NCBI GenBank assembly: GCA_028711675.1
Contig: JAQTRT010000011.1
Span: 1 to 23,251 of the forward strand
Direction of reading: 5' to 3'
DNA length: 23,251 nt
Source of the DNA: a bacterium
GTDB lineage: Bacteria > Spirochaetota > JAHITG01
Of the stretch, positions 6,791 to 14,964 are shown piece after piece. Made by a program: the position numbers and the translations under genes. Under the pieces are notes generated by a model, which was given only the letters and a program-made list of their open reading frames with translations, was not told the DNA's origin and ran no database searches. Numbering within the stretch: position 1 is the stretch's first letter; each line of letters begins with the position of its first letter.

Positions 6791-7234
6791 ATGACATATA
6801 TTCGGACGATACCAACCAGGAGCCTGATACTGGCCGGGATGCTTATGGCCTTGTTGTTCTCTGCTTTGAATTGCCAGAAAAAAGGTGTTATCCGTATCAG
6901 GGATAAGGTATTGCAAATAGAGATCGCGGATGATGCGGCTGAACGGAGCCGAGGATTGATGTTCCGGAAAGAACTGGGCCGGGATAAGGGTATGGTGTTC
7001 GATTTCAAGCAGGACCAGATCGTCTCTTTCTGGATGAAAAACACTTTCATCCCTCTTTCCATCGCTTTCCTTGATACTAATTTTTGTATTGCCCAGATAG
7101 AGGATATGTCGCCCCTGGACGAAGAGAACCTGCACAGGTCCGGGATACCAGTGAGATACTGTATCGAAGTGAACCGCGGATGGTTCGAAAGGAACGGGAT
7201 CAAGGTAGGCGACAGGGTCGAGGGTCTTCAGTAG
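6791..7234 (+). CDS. DUF192 family protein, probable exported lipoprotein
   Basis: A 147-residue protein with an N-terminal basic-hydrophobic export signal (residues 1-27) ending at Cys28 in SALNCQ. The lipobox has Asn at -1 and Ala at -3, which strict Gram-negative rules reject but the looser spirochaete lipobox may accept. From about residue 34 it is a full DUF192 domain: ERSRGLMFRKEL, KGMVFDF, VSFWMKNTFIPLSIAFLD, and IEVNRGWFERNGIKVGDRV. The family is small, usually exported, and of unsettled biochemical role. There is no Shine-Dalgarno before the ATG. It stands alone between the 45-residue gene and a hairpin-containing gap. Confidence 0.85.
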   Translation: MTYIRTIPTRSLILAGMLMALLFSALNCQKKGVIRIRDKVLQIEIADDAAERSRGLMFRKELGRDKGMVFDFKQDQIVSFWMKNTFIPLSIAFLDTNFCIAQIEDMSPLDEENLHRSGIPVRYCIEVNRGWFERNGIKVGDRVEGLQ

Positions 7235-7255
7235 CGGCAGGTCCTTAGACCTGTC
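7231..7255 (+). repeat. REP-like hairpin with GTAG foot
   Basis: GTAG (7231-7234, overlapping the DUF192 stop codon) is followed by GGCAGGTC (7236-7243), loop CTTA, GACCTGTC (7248-7255), an eight-pair stem with one G-U. No T-run follows, so it is not a standard terminator. Two other GTAG-footed hairpins lie at 11719-11746 and 19539-19588. Confidence 0.55.
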
Positions 7256-7283
7256 GTCTGTCTGTTGTTCCCTGTAATTCTTT

Positions 7284-7310
7284 TAACCCGCACCTGAAGG
7301 TGTGGGGTTA
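7284..7310. repeat. Hairpin centred on CACCTGAAGGTG
   Basis: TAACCC and CACC pair with GGTG and GGGTTA around a TGAA loop, with a small internal mismatch. It lies about 30 bases after the GTAG hairpin and may form one composite element with it. There is no T-run. Confidence 0.45.
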
Positions 7311-7384
7311 CGGAGAAATAAAGAAATAAAGGCCGTTTAGACCAGGTGGTTACTCATTGATTTCCCAATACGCGTCCTTTTCCC

Positions 7385-7412
7385 CTTGACAATTCATTTT
7401 TTTTATCTATAT
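7385..7412 (+). promoter_or_regulatory. Sigma70-like promoter of apgM
   Basis: TTGACA (7385-7390), 16 bases, TATATT (7407-7412). The expected start near 7419 gives a leader of about 28 bases containing the AAGGAG site. Confidence 0.75.
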
Positions 7413-7446
7413 TATTCACACTGTTATTTTTTATAAGGAGAATACT

Positions 7447-8655
7447 ATGTTATCCGAAGAGATCATGAAAGAATTATCAATACCGAACGAAAAGAAGATC
7501 GTTCTGCTGGTCATGGACGGGGTAGGCGGCCTTCCGCACAAGAACGGGCTCACGGAGCTGGAAGCAGCCAAGACTCCTAACCTGGATAAACTGGCTGAAG
7601 AATCGGCTCTGGGCCTCACTCATCCCATCGGTGTAGGCATCACGCCCGGAAGCGGCCCGTCCCATCTGGCTATTTTCGGGTATGATCCTGTGAGGTATAA
7701 TATCGGCCGCGGTGTTCTGGAAGCCCTTGGCCTGGATATACATCTGACCAATAAAGACCTGGCTGCGCGGGCTAATTTCGCCACAAAGGACGGGAACGGC
7801 CTTATCACGGACAGGAGGGCCGGCCGTATCCCGACCGAGAAGAACCAGGAACTGTGCGCCAGGCTGCAGGAAGAGATAAAGAAGATCGATGATGTGGAGA
7901 TCATCATTAAGCACGGTAAGGAGCACAGGTTCGTGGTCCTGTTCAGGGGCGAAGGCCTTCATGACGGGCTTACGGATGCTGATCCCCAGAAGGAAGGGTC
8001 CAAGGTTAAATATACCGAACCGCTCGTACCTGAAGCTAAAAAATCCGCTGTTATCATTAATAAGTTCATTGACAGGGTAGGCGAGATCCTGAAAAACGAG
8101 ACCAAGGCTAATACAGCTCTGCTTCGCGGAATAGCCAGAGTGCCGCATATTCCCACCATGAACGACCTGTTCAAGCTGAAACCCGGGGCCATTGCCACGT
8201 ATCCTATGTACCGCGGCCTGGCCAGACTGGTCAGTATGGATATCCTTAAGACCGGGGAGACCATTGCGGATGAGATCGCGACCTTGAAGGAAAATTATTC
8301 CAAGTATGATTTTTTTTACGTTCACGTGAAGAAGACCGATTCCTACGGCGAGGACGGGAATTTCGAAAATAAAGTGAAGATCATTGAAGAGACGGATAAG
8401 ATCATACCCGATATCCTGGCCCTGAACCCTGATGTCCTGGCTGTTACATCCGACCATTCCACCCCTAGCCTTCTGGCCGGGCATTCCTGGCATCCCAATC
8501 CTTTCCTGCTCCACGGCCGGTTCATACGGAAAAGCCCGGTCACGCGGTTCACGGAAGCTGAATGCCTGAAAGGCAGCCTGGGCATTTTTTATTCCATCGA
8601 CGCCATGCCCCTGATGCTGGCTTCAGCCCTGAAGCTGGCCAAATATGGAGCCTGA
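7447..8655 (+). CDS. apgM: 2,3-bisphosphoglycerate-independent phosphoglycerate mutase, archaeal type
   Basis: Interconverts 3- and 2-phosphoglycerate in glycolysis and gluconeogenesis; a member of the alkaline-phosphatase superfamily that uses a phosphoserine and two metal ions. The 402-residue length fits the ApgM branch and is well below the about 510 of GpmI. Visible motifs are LLVMDGVGG with metal ligand Asp24, AAKTPNLDKLA (40-50), TPGSGPSHLAIFGYDP with the likely nucleophile Ser72, DRRAGRIPTEKN, HRFVVLFRG, and a C-terminal TSDHSTPSLLAGHSWHP metal site. The start at 7447 has AAGGAG upstream; an in-frame ATG eight codons on is less well placed. The YbhN-like gene follows after 44 bases and probably shares the message. 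Confidence 0.92.
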   Translation: MLSEEIMKELSIPNEKKIVLLVMDGVGGLPHKNGLTELEAAKTPNLDKLAEESALGLTHPIGVGITPGSGPSHLAIFGYDPVRYNIGRGVLEALGLDIHLTNKDLAARANFATKDGNGLITDRRAGRIPTEKNQELCARLQEEIKKIDDVEIIIKHGKEHRFVVLFRGEGLHDGLTDADPQKEGSKVKYTEPLVPEAKKSAVIINKFIDRVGEILKNETKANTALLRGIARVPHIPTMNDLFKLKPGAIATYPMYRGLARLVSMDILKTGETIADEIATLKENYSKYDFFYVHVKKTDSYGEDGNFENKVKIIEETDKIIPDILALNPDVLAVTSDHSTPSLLAGHSWHPNPFLLHGRFIRKSPVTRFTEAECLKGSLGIFYSIDAMPLMLASALKLAKYGA

Positions 8656-8699
8656 AAAAGGAACCGGCCTGATACGGGCCGGACGGACAAAATAAACAG

Positions 8700-9848
8700 A
8701 TGAAAAAAGCATTGAAGGCTGGTTTACTGCTCCTCCCTGTTCTTTATTCCCTTATCCGGTTAAAGGCGGACACGGGATTTTATATCTTCTTCTGTGCCGT
8801 GTATGCATCATTCTGTCTGCTTTCCTGTTTCATCAGGAACGCGGATTTTTTTAAATATCTGGTCCAGATCGGGATCAGTTATATTTTCCTGGACATCAGT
8901 TTCCATAATGTTGATTTCAGCCTGTTCTTCCGCTCGTTCCGTCTGATCGACATGAGGATATTCCTCCTTGTTCTGGTCACCACCTTCCTGAGCCTCTACA
9001 TCAGGGCTTATAAATGGAAGTATCTTCTGCAGCATATCAAACCCGTCAGGATCAAGTCCCTGTTCAACACGATCATTGTGGGCTTTATGGTGAATTCCAT
9101 ATTCCCGGCCAGACTGGGCGAGGTGTACCGGGCGTACATGCTTTCCCGTCTGGAGAAGATCAGTAAAAGCTCCATCTTTGCCACGGTTGTGCTGGAGAGG
9201 GTTTTTGACGGACTGGTGATCGGCATCGGCATCGTTTATATCTTTCTACTGAACATCATCCATCATAAGATCTTCTACCAGGCTGGTCTGATCGGGCTGG
9301 GATTTTATGTAGCGGCCATTCTCTTTCTCCTGGTCTTTTATTTCAGGAAGAACGCGCTGGTCCGTATCATGAAGCGCCTCCTTTTCTTTATACCCGGGAA
9401 GATCAGGGCCAGGATTTTTTCCCTGCTTGATCTGTTCTATGAAGGCCTGCATATATTCAAGAACATAAGGAACCTTCTTCTTTTTACAATATTCACCATC
9501 CTTACCTGGGCTGTCATTATCTTCAATATGTATCTTTTCCTGGAAAGTATGAAAATATTCCAGTATATTCCCATCAGCTTCAATCCCCTGGTCTTTTCCA
9601 TCCTGATGACGGGCCTGCTGGCCATCGGCATCTCCATCCCTTCCGGACCCGGCGCTATCGGTCCTTTCCAGGCCAGTATCCTCTTCTCGTTCTTCCTTGT
9701 GAACGCTCATTATGTGAAAACCGGCACGTATGAGTATAACCTGATCGCTTCCTTCTCCATGTACTGCTGGATATCGCAGGTGATCATCCAGATCGCGGCC
9801 GGTCTGGTCGTGCTGGCGCGGGAAAAGATGACGCTGAAAATGGAATAA
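8700..9848 (+). CDS. YbhN / lysylphosphatidylglycerol-synthase transmembrane-domain protein
   Basis: A 382-residue polytopic membrane protein of the UPF0104/LPG-synthase TM family. It has about eight or more hydrophobic segments and the characteristic VNSIFPARLGEVYRAYML (131-148), VLERVFDGLVIG (164-175) and IPSGPGAIGPFQASI blocks. It lacks the C-terminal soluble aminoacyl-transferase domain of MprF, so lysine transfer to lipid is not implied; stand-alone members are generally thought to be lipid transporters or flippases. The ribosome site is weak. It follows apgM by 44 bases, a gap that holds only a short GC hairpin without a T-run, so the two are probably transcribed together. The substrate is unknown. 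Confidence 0.82.
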   Translation: MKKALKAGLLLLPVLYSLIRLKADTGFYIFFCAVYASFCLLSCFIRNADFFKYLVQIGISYIFLDISFHNVDFSLFFRSFRLIDMRIFLLVLVTTFLSLYIRAYKWKYLLQHIKPVRIKSLFNTIIVGFMVNSIFPARLGEVYRAYMLSRLEKISKSSIFATVVLERVFDGLVIGIGIVYIFLLNIIHHKIFYQAGLIGLGFYVAAILFLLVFYFRKNALVRIMKRLLFFIPGKIRARIFSLLDLFYEGLHIFKNIRNLLLFTIFTILTWAVIIFNMYLFLESMKIFQYIPISFNPLVFSILMTGLLAIGISIPSGPGAIGPFQASILFSFFLVNAHYVKTGTYEYNLIASFSMYCWISQVIIQIAAGLVVLAREKMTLKME

Positions 9849-9859
9849 TATATTTTTTA

Positions 9860-9887
9860 TTGACATTAAAAATAACGCCATTATAAT
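9860..9887 (+). promoter_or_regulatory. Full-consensus promoter of dapA-speB
   Basis: Perfect TTGACA (9860-9865), 16 bases, perfect TATAAT (9882-9887). The leader of about 45 bases ends in a strong CGGAGGAGGAG ribosome site. This predicts high basal expression. Confidence 0.85.
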
Positions 9888-9939
9888 TTATCGATCACTG
9901 TTTGTTTTAAGATAACCATTTTCGGAGGAGGAGAATATT

Positions 9940-10812
9940 ATGTTTGAAGGTGCGTTTACCGCGATCGTAACACCTTTCAAGAACAATGAAGTGGATTATA
10001 AGTCTTTTGAAAAGCTGATCGAATTCCAGATCAGCGGCGGTATCCACGGCCTGGTCCCGTGCGGTACCACCGGCGAGTCCGCTACGCTGTCCCACCAGGA
10101 ACACAAGGACGTAATCAAGTTCACCATAGATGTCGTGAAGAAAAGAGTTCCGGTCATTGCCGGGAGCGGTTCCAACAGCACGGCTGAGGCCATTGAACTG
10201 ACAAAGTTCGCGAAGTCCGTGGGTGCGGAAGGGGCTCTTCTTATCACGCCTTATTACAACAAGCCAACGCAGGAAGGACTGTACCAGCATTATAAGACCG
10301 TTGCGGAGAACGTGGCCATTCCCATCGTGGTTTACAATGTCCCGAGCCGCACGGGCGTGAACATGCTTCCCCCTGTCTTTGAACGGCTGAAGGAGATCCG
10401 GAACATCGTGGCGGTCAAGGAAGCCAGCGGTAATATTAATCAGGGTATGGATATCATTGAACTTACGGAAGGGAAGATGAACGTCCTGTCCGGCGATGAT
10501 CCGCTTTATCTGTCTCTGCTGGCTGTGGGCGGGAAGGGTATCATTTCCGTTGTTTCAAATATTATTCCCGGGGACGTGGCTGAAGTGTATAACCTGTTCA
10601 AGAAGAAGGATGGGAACAAGGCTATGGAAGTCTTTTACCGGTATTATTATCTGACCAAATCCTGTTTTTACGAGACCAATCCTATTCCCGTCAAGACAGC
10701 CCTGAAGCTGATGGGCATGGTGAGCGGTGAAATGCGGCTGCCATTATGCAGCATGAACAAGTCCAACGAGGAAAAGCTGATCCTGGATCTGCAGAATTAT
10801 AATCTGATATAA
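9940..10812 (+). CDS. dapA: 4-hydroxy-tetrahydrodipicolinate synthase
   Basis: Condenses pyruvate with L-aspartate semialdehyde, the first committed step to diaminopimelate (peptidoglycan) and lysine. The 290-residue TIM-barrel protein has the key residues: VPCGTTGESATL (39-50) with Thr43/Thr44, YYNKPTQEGLY (105-115), YNVPSRTGVN (132-141) with Tyr132 and the carboxylate-binding Arg137, Schiff-base Lys160 in VAVKEASGN, and LSGDDPLYL. That combination points to DapA rather than sialate lyase or KDG aldolase. The start has CGGAGGAGGAG just upstream. speB follows 61 bases later. Its substrate, aspartate semialdehyde, is also that of the carboxyspermidine dehydrogenase encoded at 13053-14270. Confidence 0.95.
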   Translation: MFEGAFTAIVTPFKNNEVDYKSFEKLIEFQISGGIHGLVPCGTTGESATLSHQEHKDVIKFTIDVVKKRVPVIAGSGSNSTAEAIELTKFAKSVGAEGALLITPYYNKPTQEGLYQHYKTVAENVAIPIVVYNVPSRTGVNMLPPVFERLKEIRNIVAVKEASGNINQGMDIIELTEGKMNVLSGDDPLYLSLLAVGGKGIISVVSNIIPGDVAEVYNLFKKKDGNKAMEVFYRYYYLTKSCFYETNPIPVKTALKLMGMVSGEMRLPLCSMNKSNEEKLILDLQNYNLI

Positions 10813-10873
10813 GATACAAATGGTCCTGATGCCGTTTCTTTCCGGTATTCGGCCCTTTTAGGAAAATGGAAAA

Positions 10874-11704
10874 ATGAAAAATTTTATTGGTGCTAAAGAG
10901 AGCTATACGTCCGCTAAAATAGTCCTGTTCGGCGTGCCTTTCGATGCCACATCCTCATTTCGTGCCGGAAGCAGGTTCGGTCCGGACTTTATCAGGCTGG
11001 TATCGGATGAGATCGAGACTTATTCTCCTTATCAGGACAGGGACCTGGAAGATATAAATTTTATGGATGCCGGGAATCTTGAAATATCGCCCGGCGATAT
11101 TGGTTCAGCCATGGATGTTATCCATGATTTTTCCGCTAAACTGATAAAGGATAACAAGATCCCGTTCGCTCTGGGCGGCGAACATCTTATTACGTATCCT
11201 ATTATCAAGGCCTTGAGAAAAAAATACAGGGAGATCACGCTGATACACCTGGATGCCCATACCGATCTGAGGGAAGGGTACATGGGCTTTCAGCTTTCCC
11301 ACGCGTCTGTGATCCGGCTTATCTGGGACCTGAAGAACATCAGCCTGGTCCAGGTCGGCATACGCTCAGGTACCAGGGAAGAGTTCCGGTTCATGAAAAA
11401 GAACCAGACCCTTTATTCCCTGAACCAGCTGGAAAAGATAAACGAGAAGATCAGGAATAAGAACGTTTATATCACGCTTGACGTAGATGTCTTTGATCCC
11501 TCTGTTCTGCCCGGTACAGGCACCCCTGAAGCCGGCGGTATGACCTTTGTCCCGTTCATGGAATTCCTGCTGGGCCTGCGTGACTTCAATCTTATCGGCC
11601 TGGACGTTGTTGAACTGAATCCCGAAGTGGACCGTTCTCAGAATTCCTCGATCTTTGCCAGCCAGCTGGTCCGGGAGCTGCTTCTAAAAGTATATTCGAA
11701 ATAG
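10874..11704 (+). CDS. speB: Agmatinase (ureohydrolase family)
   Basis: A binuclear manganese hydrolase that should convert agmatine to putrescine and urea. It has 276 residues. Metal ligands are visible as His104 (LGGEH), Asp127-His129-Asp131 (LDAHTD) and Asp203/Asp205 (TLDVDVFDP); the usual LSHAS follows at 141-145. The family also includes arginase, formiminoglutamase and guanidinobutyrase, but pdaD nearby makes agmatine, and two genes downstream of pdaD use putrescine, which supports agmatinase. A GGAAAATGG-rich stretch serves as ribosome site. It is probably co-transcribed with dapA and converges on nspC; the 94-base gap between the two stops holds two repeat elements but no clear terminator. 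Confidence 0.9.
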   Translation: MKNFIGAKESYTSAKIVLFGVPFDATSSFRAGSRFGPDFIRLVSDEIETYSPYQDRDLEDINFMDAGNLEISPGDIGSAMDVIHDFSAKLIKDNKIPFALGGEHLITYPIIKALRKKYREITLIHLDAHTDLREGYMGFQLSHASVIRLIWDLKNISLVQVGIRSGTREEFRFMKKNQTLYSLNQLEKINEKIRNKNVYITLDVDVFDPSVLPGTGTPEAGGMTFVPFMEFLLGLRDFNLIGLDVVELNPEVDRSQNSSIFASQLVRELLLKVYSK

Positions 11705-11718
11705 CGGATTTTTTTATA

Positions 11719-11746
11719 GTAGTACCGGGTCTTCAGACCCGGTACT
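11719..11746 (+). repeat. REP-like hairpin with GTAG foot between speB and nspC
   Basis: AGTACCGGGTC (11721-11731), loop TTCA, GACCCGGTACT (11736-11746) is a perfect 11-pair stem. GTAG spans 11719-11722 at its 5' foot. No T-run follows on either strand, so it is not a typical intrinsic terminator, though it may stop or protect both convergent messages. Confidence 0.6.
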
Positions 11747-11759
11747 CGACTCCTCGCTT

Positions 11760-11793
11760 GTCATTGCAAGGAGCGCAGTGACGAAACAATCTC
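11760..11793 (+). repeat. GTCATTG-family dispersed repeat, single copy
   Basis: GTCATTG (11760-11766) pairs with CAGTGAC (11776-11782) with one G-U, loop CAAGGAGCG; the unit ends CAATCTC. The left arm of the element at 2625-2734 has the same outline. I recall closely similar 'gtcattgcgaggagcg...gcaatct' repeats in many environmental genomes. Confidence 0.6.
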
Positions 11794-11798
11794 ATCTC

Positions 11799-12986
11799 TT
11801 ATGAAAGCCGGGACTTAAAGTCTTCATACCCGAATTTTTTAATCCTGCGTAATGAACCGTTCCTGTCCATTACCATGATGGCCGGGAGCCCCACGCCGTT
11901 GAAAGTATTCGTTTTTACCATGCTGTAATGAGCTGCGTCCAGGAAAGCCAGGTTCTGGCCGATCTCCAGAGGCCCGGAAAAATAATATTCACCGAAAACA
12001 TCTCCGGCCGCACAGCTCGTGCCGCCGAGGAGATATCCGTACGGATTATTCTTTGTCCTTTTCTTTTCAGCGCCGACGATATCCGGGATATAGGGGGCTG
12101 GTTCGTTCCTGGTAAGAAGGATATCGGGAAAATGGGCTTCGACAGAGCAGTTGAGAATGGCTGTGCCCCTTTTTCCCGGTATGATGTCCACGACAGAAGC
12201 CACGAATATCCCGGCATTCAGTACCACGGCCTCGCCCGGTTCCAGATATACTTTTTTGATGTTCGGGTATTTTATCTTGAATTTTTCAATAAGCCGGCAG
12301 AGCCTGTCAATGTCATAATCTTTTCTTGTGATGTGATGACCGCCCCCGAAATTCACCCATTCCATATGACGCAGGAAGGGGGAGAATTTCCTGTCAAATG
12401 CATCCAGGACTTTTTCCAGTGCATCGGCGTTCTGTTCGCAGAGGGCGTGGAAATGAAGACCGCTGATCCTGTCCAGGGGCCTTCCTTTCAGTTCATGCAG
12501 CCGGATACCCAGCCTTGAACCGGGCATGCTGGGATCATAGATGCCGAATTTTTCTCCGGCCACGCTTTTTTCCGGATTGACCCGCAGACCGAACCTGACC
12601 TTTCTCCCGGTCTTATCCGCTGAGCCTTTGAATTGCTGCCACTGGGATATGGAATTAAAGATGACCGTGTCCGAGAATTTCATGATCTGGGGAAACTCCT
12701 CTCTGGTAAAACCGGGGGAGAAGGTGTGGACTTCTTTTCCGAATTCCTCCCTGCCAAGCCTTGCTTCATTCAGGCCGCTGGCACAGACGCCGTGCAGATA
12801 TCTCCGCAGAAGAGGGAAGGTCTTCCATAAGGCATAAGCTTTCAGGGCCAGCAGTATCCTGCAGCCTGTCCTTTTCTGGACCGCATCGAGGATAAGGGCG
12901 TTTTTTTCAAGGCTTGATTCATCCACCAGGAAACAGGGAGACTTCATCTTGGATAAATCGCTTTTTTTTATCTTGGATAGTTCCAT
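11799..12986 (-). CDS. nspC: Carboxynorspermidine/carboxyspermidine decarboxylase
   Basis: A PLP fold-type III decarboxylase that removes the carboxylate from carboxyspermidine (or carboxynorspermidine) to give spermidine (or norspermidine). In the 395 residues I see the PLP lysine Lys49 (LLALKAYA), HxHALCEQ with His178/His180, WVNFGGGHHITRKDYD (210-225), YLEPGEAV (247-254), GGTSCAAGDVFGEY (321-334) with catalytic Cys325, and AHYSMVKTNTFNG (352-364). These separate NspC from diaminopimelate and ornithine decarboxylases. It follows the dehydrogenase gene by 66 bases on the same strand, matching consecutive reactions. With putrescine as the local diamine, spermidine is the likely product. Confidence 0.93.
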   Translation of the reverse strand: MELSKIKKSDLSKMKSPCFLVDESSLEKNALILDAVQKRTGCRILLALKAYALWKTFPLLRRYLHGVCASGLNEARLGREEFGKEVHTFSPGFTREEFPQIMKFSDTVIFNSISQWQQFKGSADKTGRKVRFGLRVNPEKSVAGEKFGIYDPSMPGSRLGIRLHELKGRPLDRISGLHFHALCEQNADALEKVLDAFDRKFSPFLRHMEWVNFGGGHHITRKDYDIDRLCRLIEKFKIKYPNIKKVYLEPGEAVVLNAGIFVASVVDIIPGKRGTAILNCSVEAHFPDILLTRNEPAPYIPDIVGAEKKRTKNNPYGYLLGGTSCAAGDVFGEYYFSGPLEIGQNLAFLDAAHYSMVKTNTFNGVGLPAIMVMDRNGSLRRIKKFGYEDFKSRLS

Positions 12987-13052
12987 AATATTTGAAAAAA
13001 CGGACAGGGGATAGGGACGGCATAGAACGGCAGTTTGTCCTTTTCCGCCTTC

Positions 13053-14270
13053 TTATCCTTTAAGTTCCTGGTTATATTCAGCTAATTTCCAGGGAAGCCC
13101 GTATTTGTTCAGTCCTTCCATGAAAGGGTCCGGATCAAGCTCTTCCATGTTATACACTCCTTTGCCTTTCCAGATACCTTTGATCATTAGCATGGCACCG
13201 ATCATGGCCGGTACTCCTGTAGTATAGGAGATGGCCTGGCTCCTCACTTCTTTATAACATTCGGCATGATCGCATACATTATAGATATAAACTCCTTTTT
13301 CCTTCCCGTCCTTTTCTCCTTTCATGATGCATCCGATCACGGTCTTGCCTGTGTAATTTTCCGCCAGTGTGGCTGGTTCGGGAAGAAGGGCTTTCAGGAA
13401 CTGGAGGGGTACGATCTTCTTCCCTTCGTAATCAACAGGGTCGATCCGTGTCAGCCCCAGGTTATGCAGGACCCTGAGGTGGGTCAGGTAATTCTCCGAG
13501 AAGGTCATCCAGAACCTGGCCCTTTCCAGTCCTTTTATGTTTCTAACCAGGGATTCCAGTTCTTCATGGAAGAGCAAGTAACTGGGTCTGGGCCCTACTT
13601 CCGGATAATCAAAATCAAAATGGATGCTTCCCTCTTCAATGATAGGGGGTGTTTTGATCCAGGTCCCGCGGTCCCAGTGCCGCACGATCTGGGTCAATTC
13701 CCTGATATTGATCTCGGGATTGAAATTAGTGGCAAATGATTTTCCGTGGCTTCCTGCATTGCAGTCGAGTATATCAAGCGTCCGGATCCTGTCAAAGAGG
13801 TGTTTCCGGGCATAGGCAGTGAAAACATTGGTCACTCCCGGATCGAATCCGGATCCCAGGAGGGCCATGATCCCTGCTTTTTTAAATCGGCTCTGATATG
13901 CCCATTGCCACTTGTATTCGAATTTTGCTTTATCTTTTGGTTCATAATTGGCGGTATCCAGGTAATTCACTTTTTCAGCCAGGCAGGCGTCCATGATGGC
14001 CAGGTCCTGATAAGGGAGCGCCACGTTGATGACAAGGTCCGGCTTGTGCTTTTTGATCAAAGCCCTGGTCTTTTTCACGTTCTCAGCGTCGGTCTGTTCG
14101 GCTGTGATGCTGATACCGGTCATTTCCCTGATCCGGGCTTTGACCTTTCTGCATTTCCCGATGGTCCTGCTGGCCAGAACGATCCGCGTGAACACATCAG
14201 GGTTCTGCGCGCATTTGTGGGCTACCACAGAACCCACGCCGCCTGCTCCGATGATTATTATCTTTCCCAT
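13053..14270 (-). CDS. Carboxyspermidine/carboxynorspermidine dehydrogenase (saccharopine dehydrogenase fold)
   Basis: Reductively condenses L-aspartate semialdehyde with putrescine to carboxyspermidine using NADPH. The 405-residue protein begins with a Rossmann fold, IIIIGAGGVGSVVA (4-17), followed by ASRTIGKC, NVALPYQDL (82-90), YLDTANYEP (103-111) and GSGFDPGVTNVF (139-150), all typical of the saccharopine-dehydrogenase-like family. True saccharopine reductase is the alternative, but its place between pdaD and nspC makes the polyamine role far more likely. The start has an AGGA ribosome site in a purine-rich tract. It follows pdaD by 76 bases. Confidence 0.9.
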   Translation of the reverse strand: MGKIIIIGAGGVGSVVAHKCAQNPDVFTRIVLASRTIGKCRKVKARIREMTGISITAEQTDAENVKKTRALIKKHKPDLVINVALPYQDLAIMDACLAEKVNYLDTANYEPKDKAKFEYKWQWAYQSRFKKAGIMALLGSGFDPGVTNVFTAYARKHLFDRIRTLDILDCNAGSHGKSFATNFNPEINIRELTQIVRHWDRGTWIKTPPIIEEGSIHFDFDYPEVGPRPSYLLFHEELESLVRNIKGLERARFWMTFSENYLTHLRVLHNLGLTRIDPVDYEGKKIVPLQFLKALLPEPATLAENYTGKTVIGCIMKGEKDGKEKGVYIYNVCDHAECYKEVRSQAISYTTGVPAMIGAMLMIKGIWKGKGVYNMEELDPDPFMEGLNKYGLPWKLAEYNQELKG

Positions 14271-14346
14271 GTTTTATTTTCCTTTTTTTTGAAGATGATC
14301 TTATTCCGGTCCGTTTTAAATTCCATACTTCACGCAACCGGTTCTT

Positions 14347-14925
14347 TCATTCAAATAACAGTTTTTGAGGGGTTTCCTCTAATATGAATATAGCAGCTGC
14401 AACAACAGAAGTCCAAAGGCTGTTCTTTTTCCCTTCGGCGGACTGGCTGATATGGGTGGTCTTGAATATATGGCCGGAAGCTTTATAGATCTGTTCCCTC
14501 TCTTCCCACGCCTGATTGGGGTCGAATTCAATTCCCAGTGTGGTGGCCAGCATGGTGGCAGCCAGGTCTTCTGCGTATTCCCCTGACTTTTCATCTGTTT
14601 CGCCGTACGCGTGGTGTTCCGAGAGATAGCCGTAGTTTTCCTCGTTCTTGGGGATCGCCAGTCCGATAGCAGAGGAGATCAGCCTGTTGGGTTCGTCCGT
14701 ATCGTTCCTGGCCATGACACAGAATGTGATCTGCCCGGGTTTTATGATCTTGATGCCTTCATCTTTTGATATGATCTTGCATTTGGGCGAGAAAATACTG
14801 GATACATTGACCAGATTGCATTTCTGTATCCCGGCATCCCGGAGAGCCAGCTCAAAACTCGCCAGTTTGTCTTTGTGGATACCGACTCCTTTGACAAAAA
14901 ATATTTTTGAAGGTATCGTAATCAT
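14347..14925 (-). CDS. pdaD: Pyruvoyl-dependent arginine decarboxylase
   Basis: Decarboxylates arginine to agmatine using a pyruvoyl group made by self-cleavage of the chain. In this 192-residue protein the expected cleavage site is Ser42-Ser43 within LVNVSSIFSP, giving a beta chain of 42 residues and an alpha chain of 150. Other family blocks are KIFFVKGVGIHKDKLASFE (7-25), ALRDAGI (27-33), VMARNDTDEP, and GYLSEHHAYG. The ATG at 14925 matches the usual family start, but there is no Shine-Dalgarno and a full-consensus promoter ends 11 bases upstream, so its message is nearly leaderless. It is the first gene of the pdaD-dehydrogenase-nspC unit. Confidence 0.92.
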   Translation of the reverse strand: MITIPSKIFFVKGVGIHKDKLASFELALRDAGIQKCNLVNVSSIFSPKCKIISKDEGIKIIKPGQITFCVMARNDTDEPNRLISSAIGLAIPKNEENYGYLSEHHAYGETDEKSGEYAEDLAATMLATTLGIEFDPNQAWEEREQIYKASGHIFKTTHISQSAEGKKNSLWTSVVAAAIFILEETPQKLLFE

Positions 14926-14936
14926 ATTCTAGAAAA

Positions 14937-14964
14937 ATTATAGTGAATTATTATTTCATGTCAA
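14937..14964 (-). promoter_or_regulatory. Full-consensus promoter of the pdaD polyamine operon
   Basis: On the minus strand perfect TTGACA (14964-14959), 16 bases, perfect TATAAT (14942-14937). The ATG of pdaD is at 14925, so the leader would be about five bases. Confidence 0.8.

Noticed and set aside
7477..8514. 345-codon open frame antisense to apgM
   Set aside because: It lies wholly opposite a clear phosphoglycerate mutase gene, has no ribosome site and no recognisable motif. Long antisense frames are common in this window opposite real genes.
8664..8682. CCGGCC/GGCCGG hairpin after apgM as a terminator
   Set aside because: Only six pairs, a seven-base loop and no T-run follow; read-through into the YbhN-like gene is expected.
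11721..11746. Intrinsic terminator for speB or nspC
   Set aside because: The stem is perfect but no T-run follows on either strand; it fits the GTAG-footed repeat family better.
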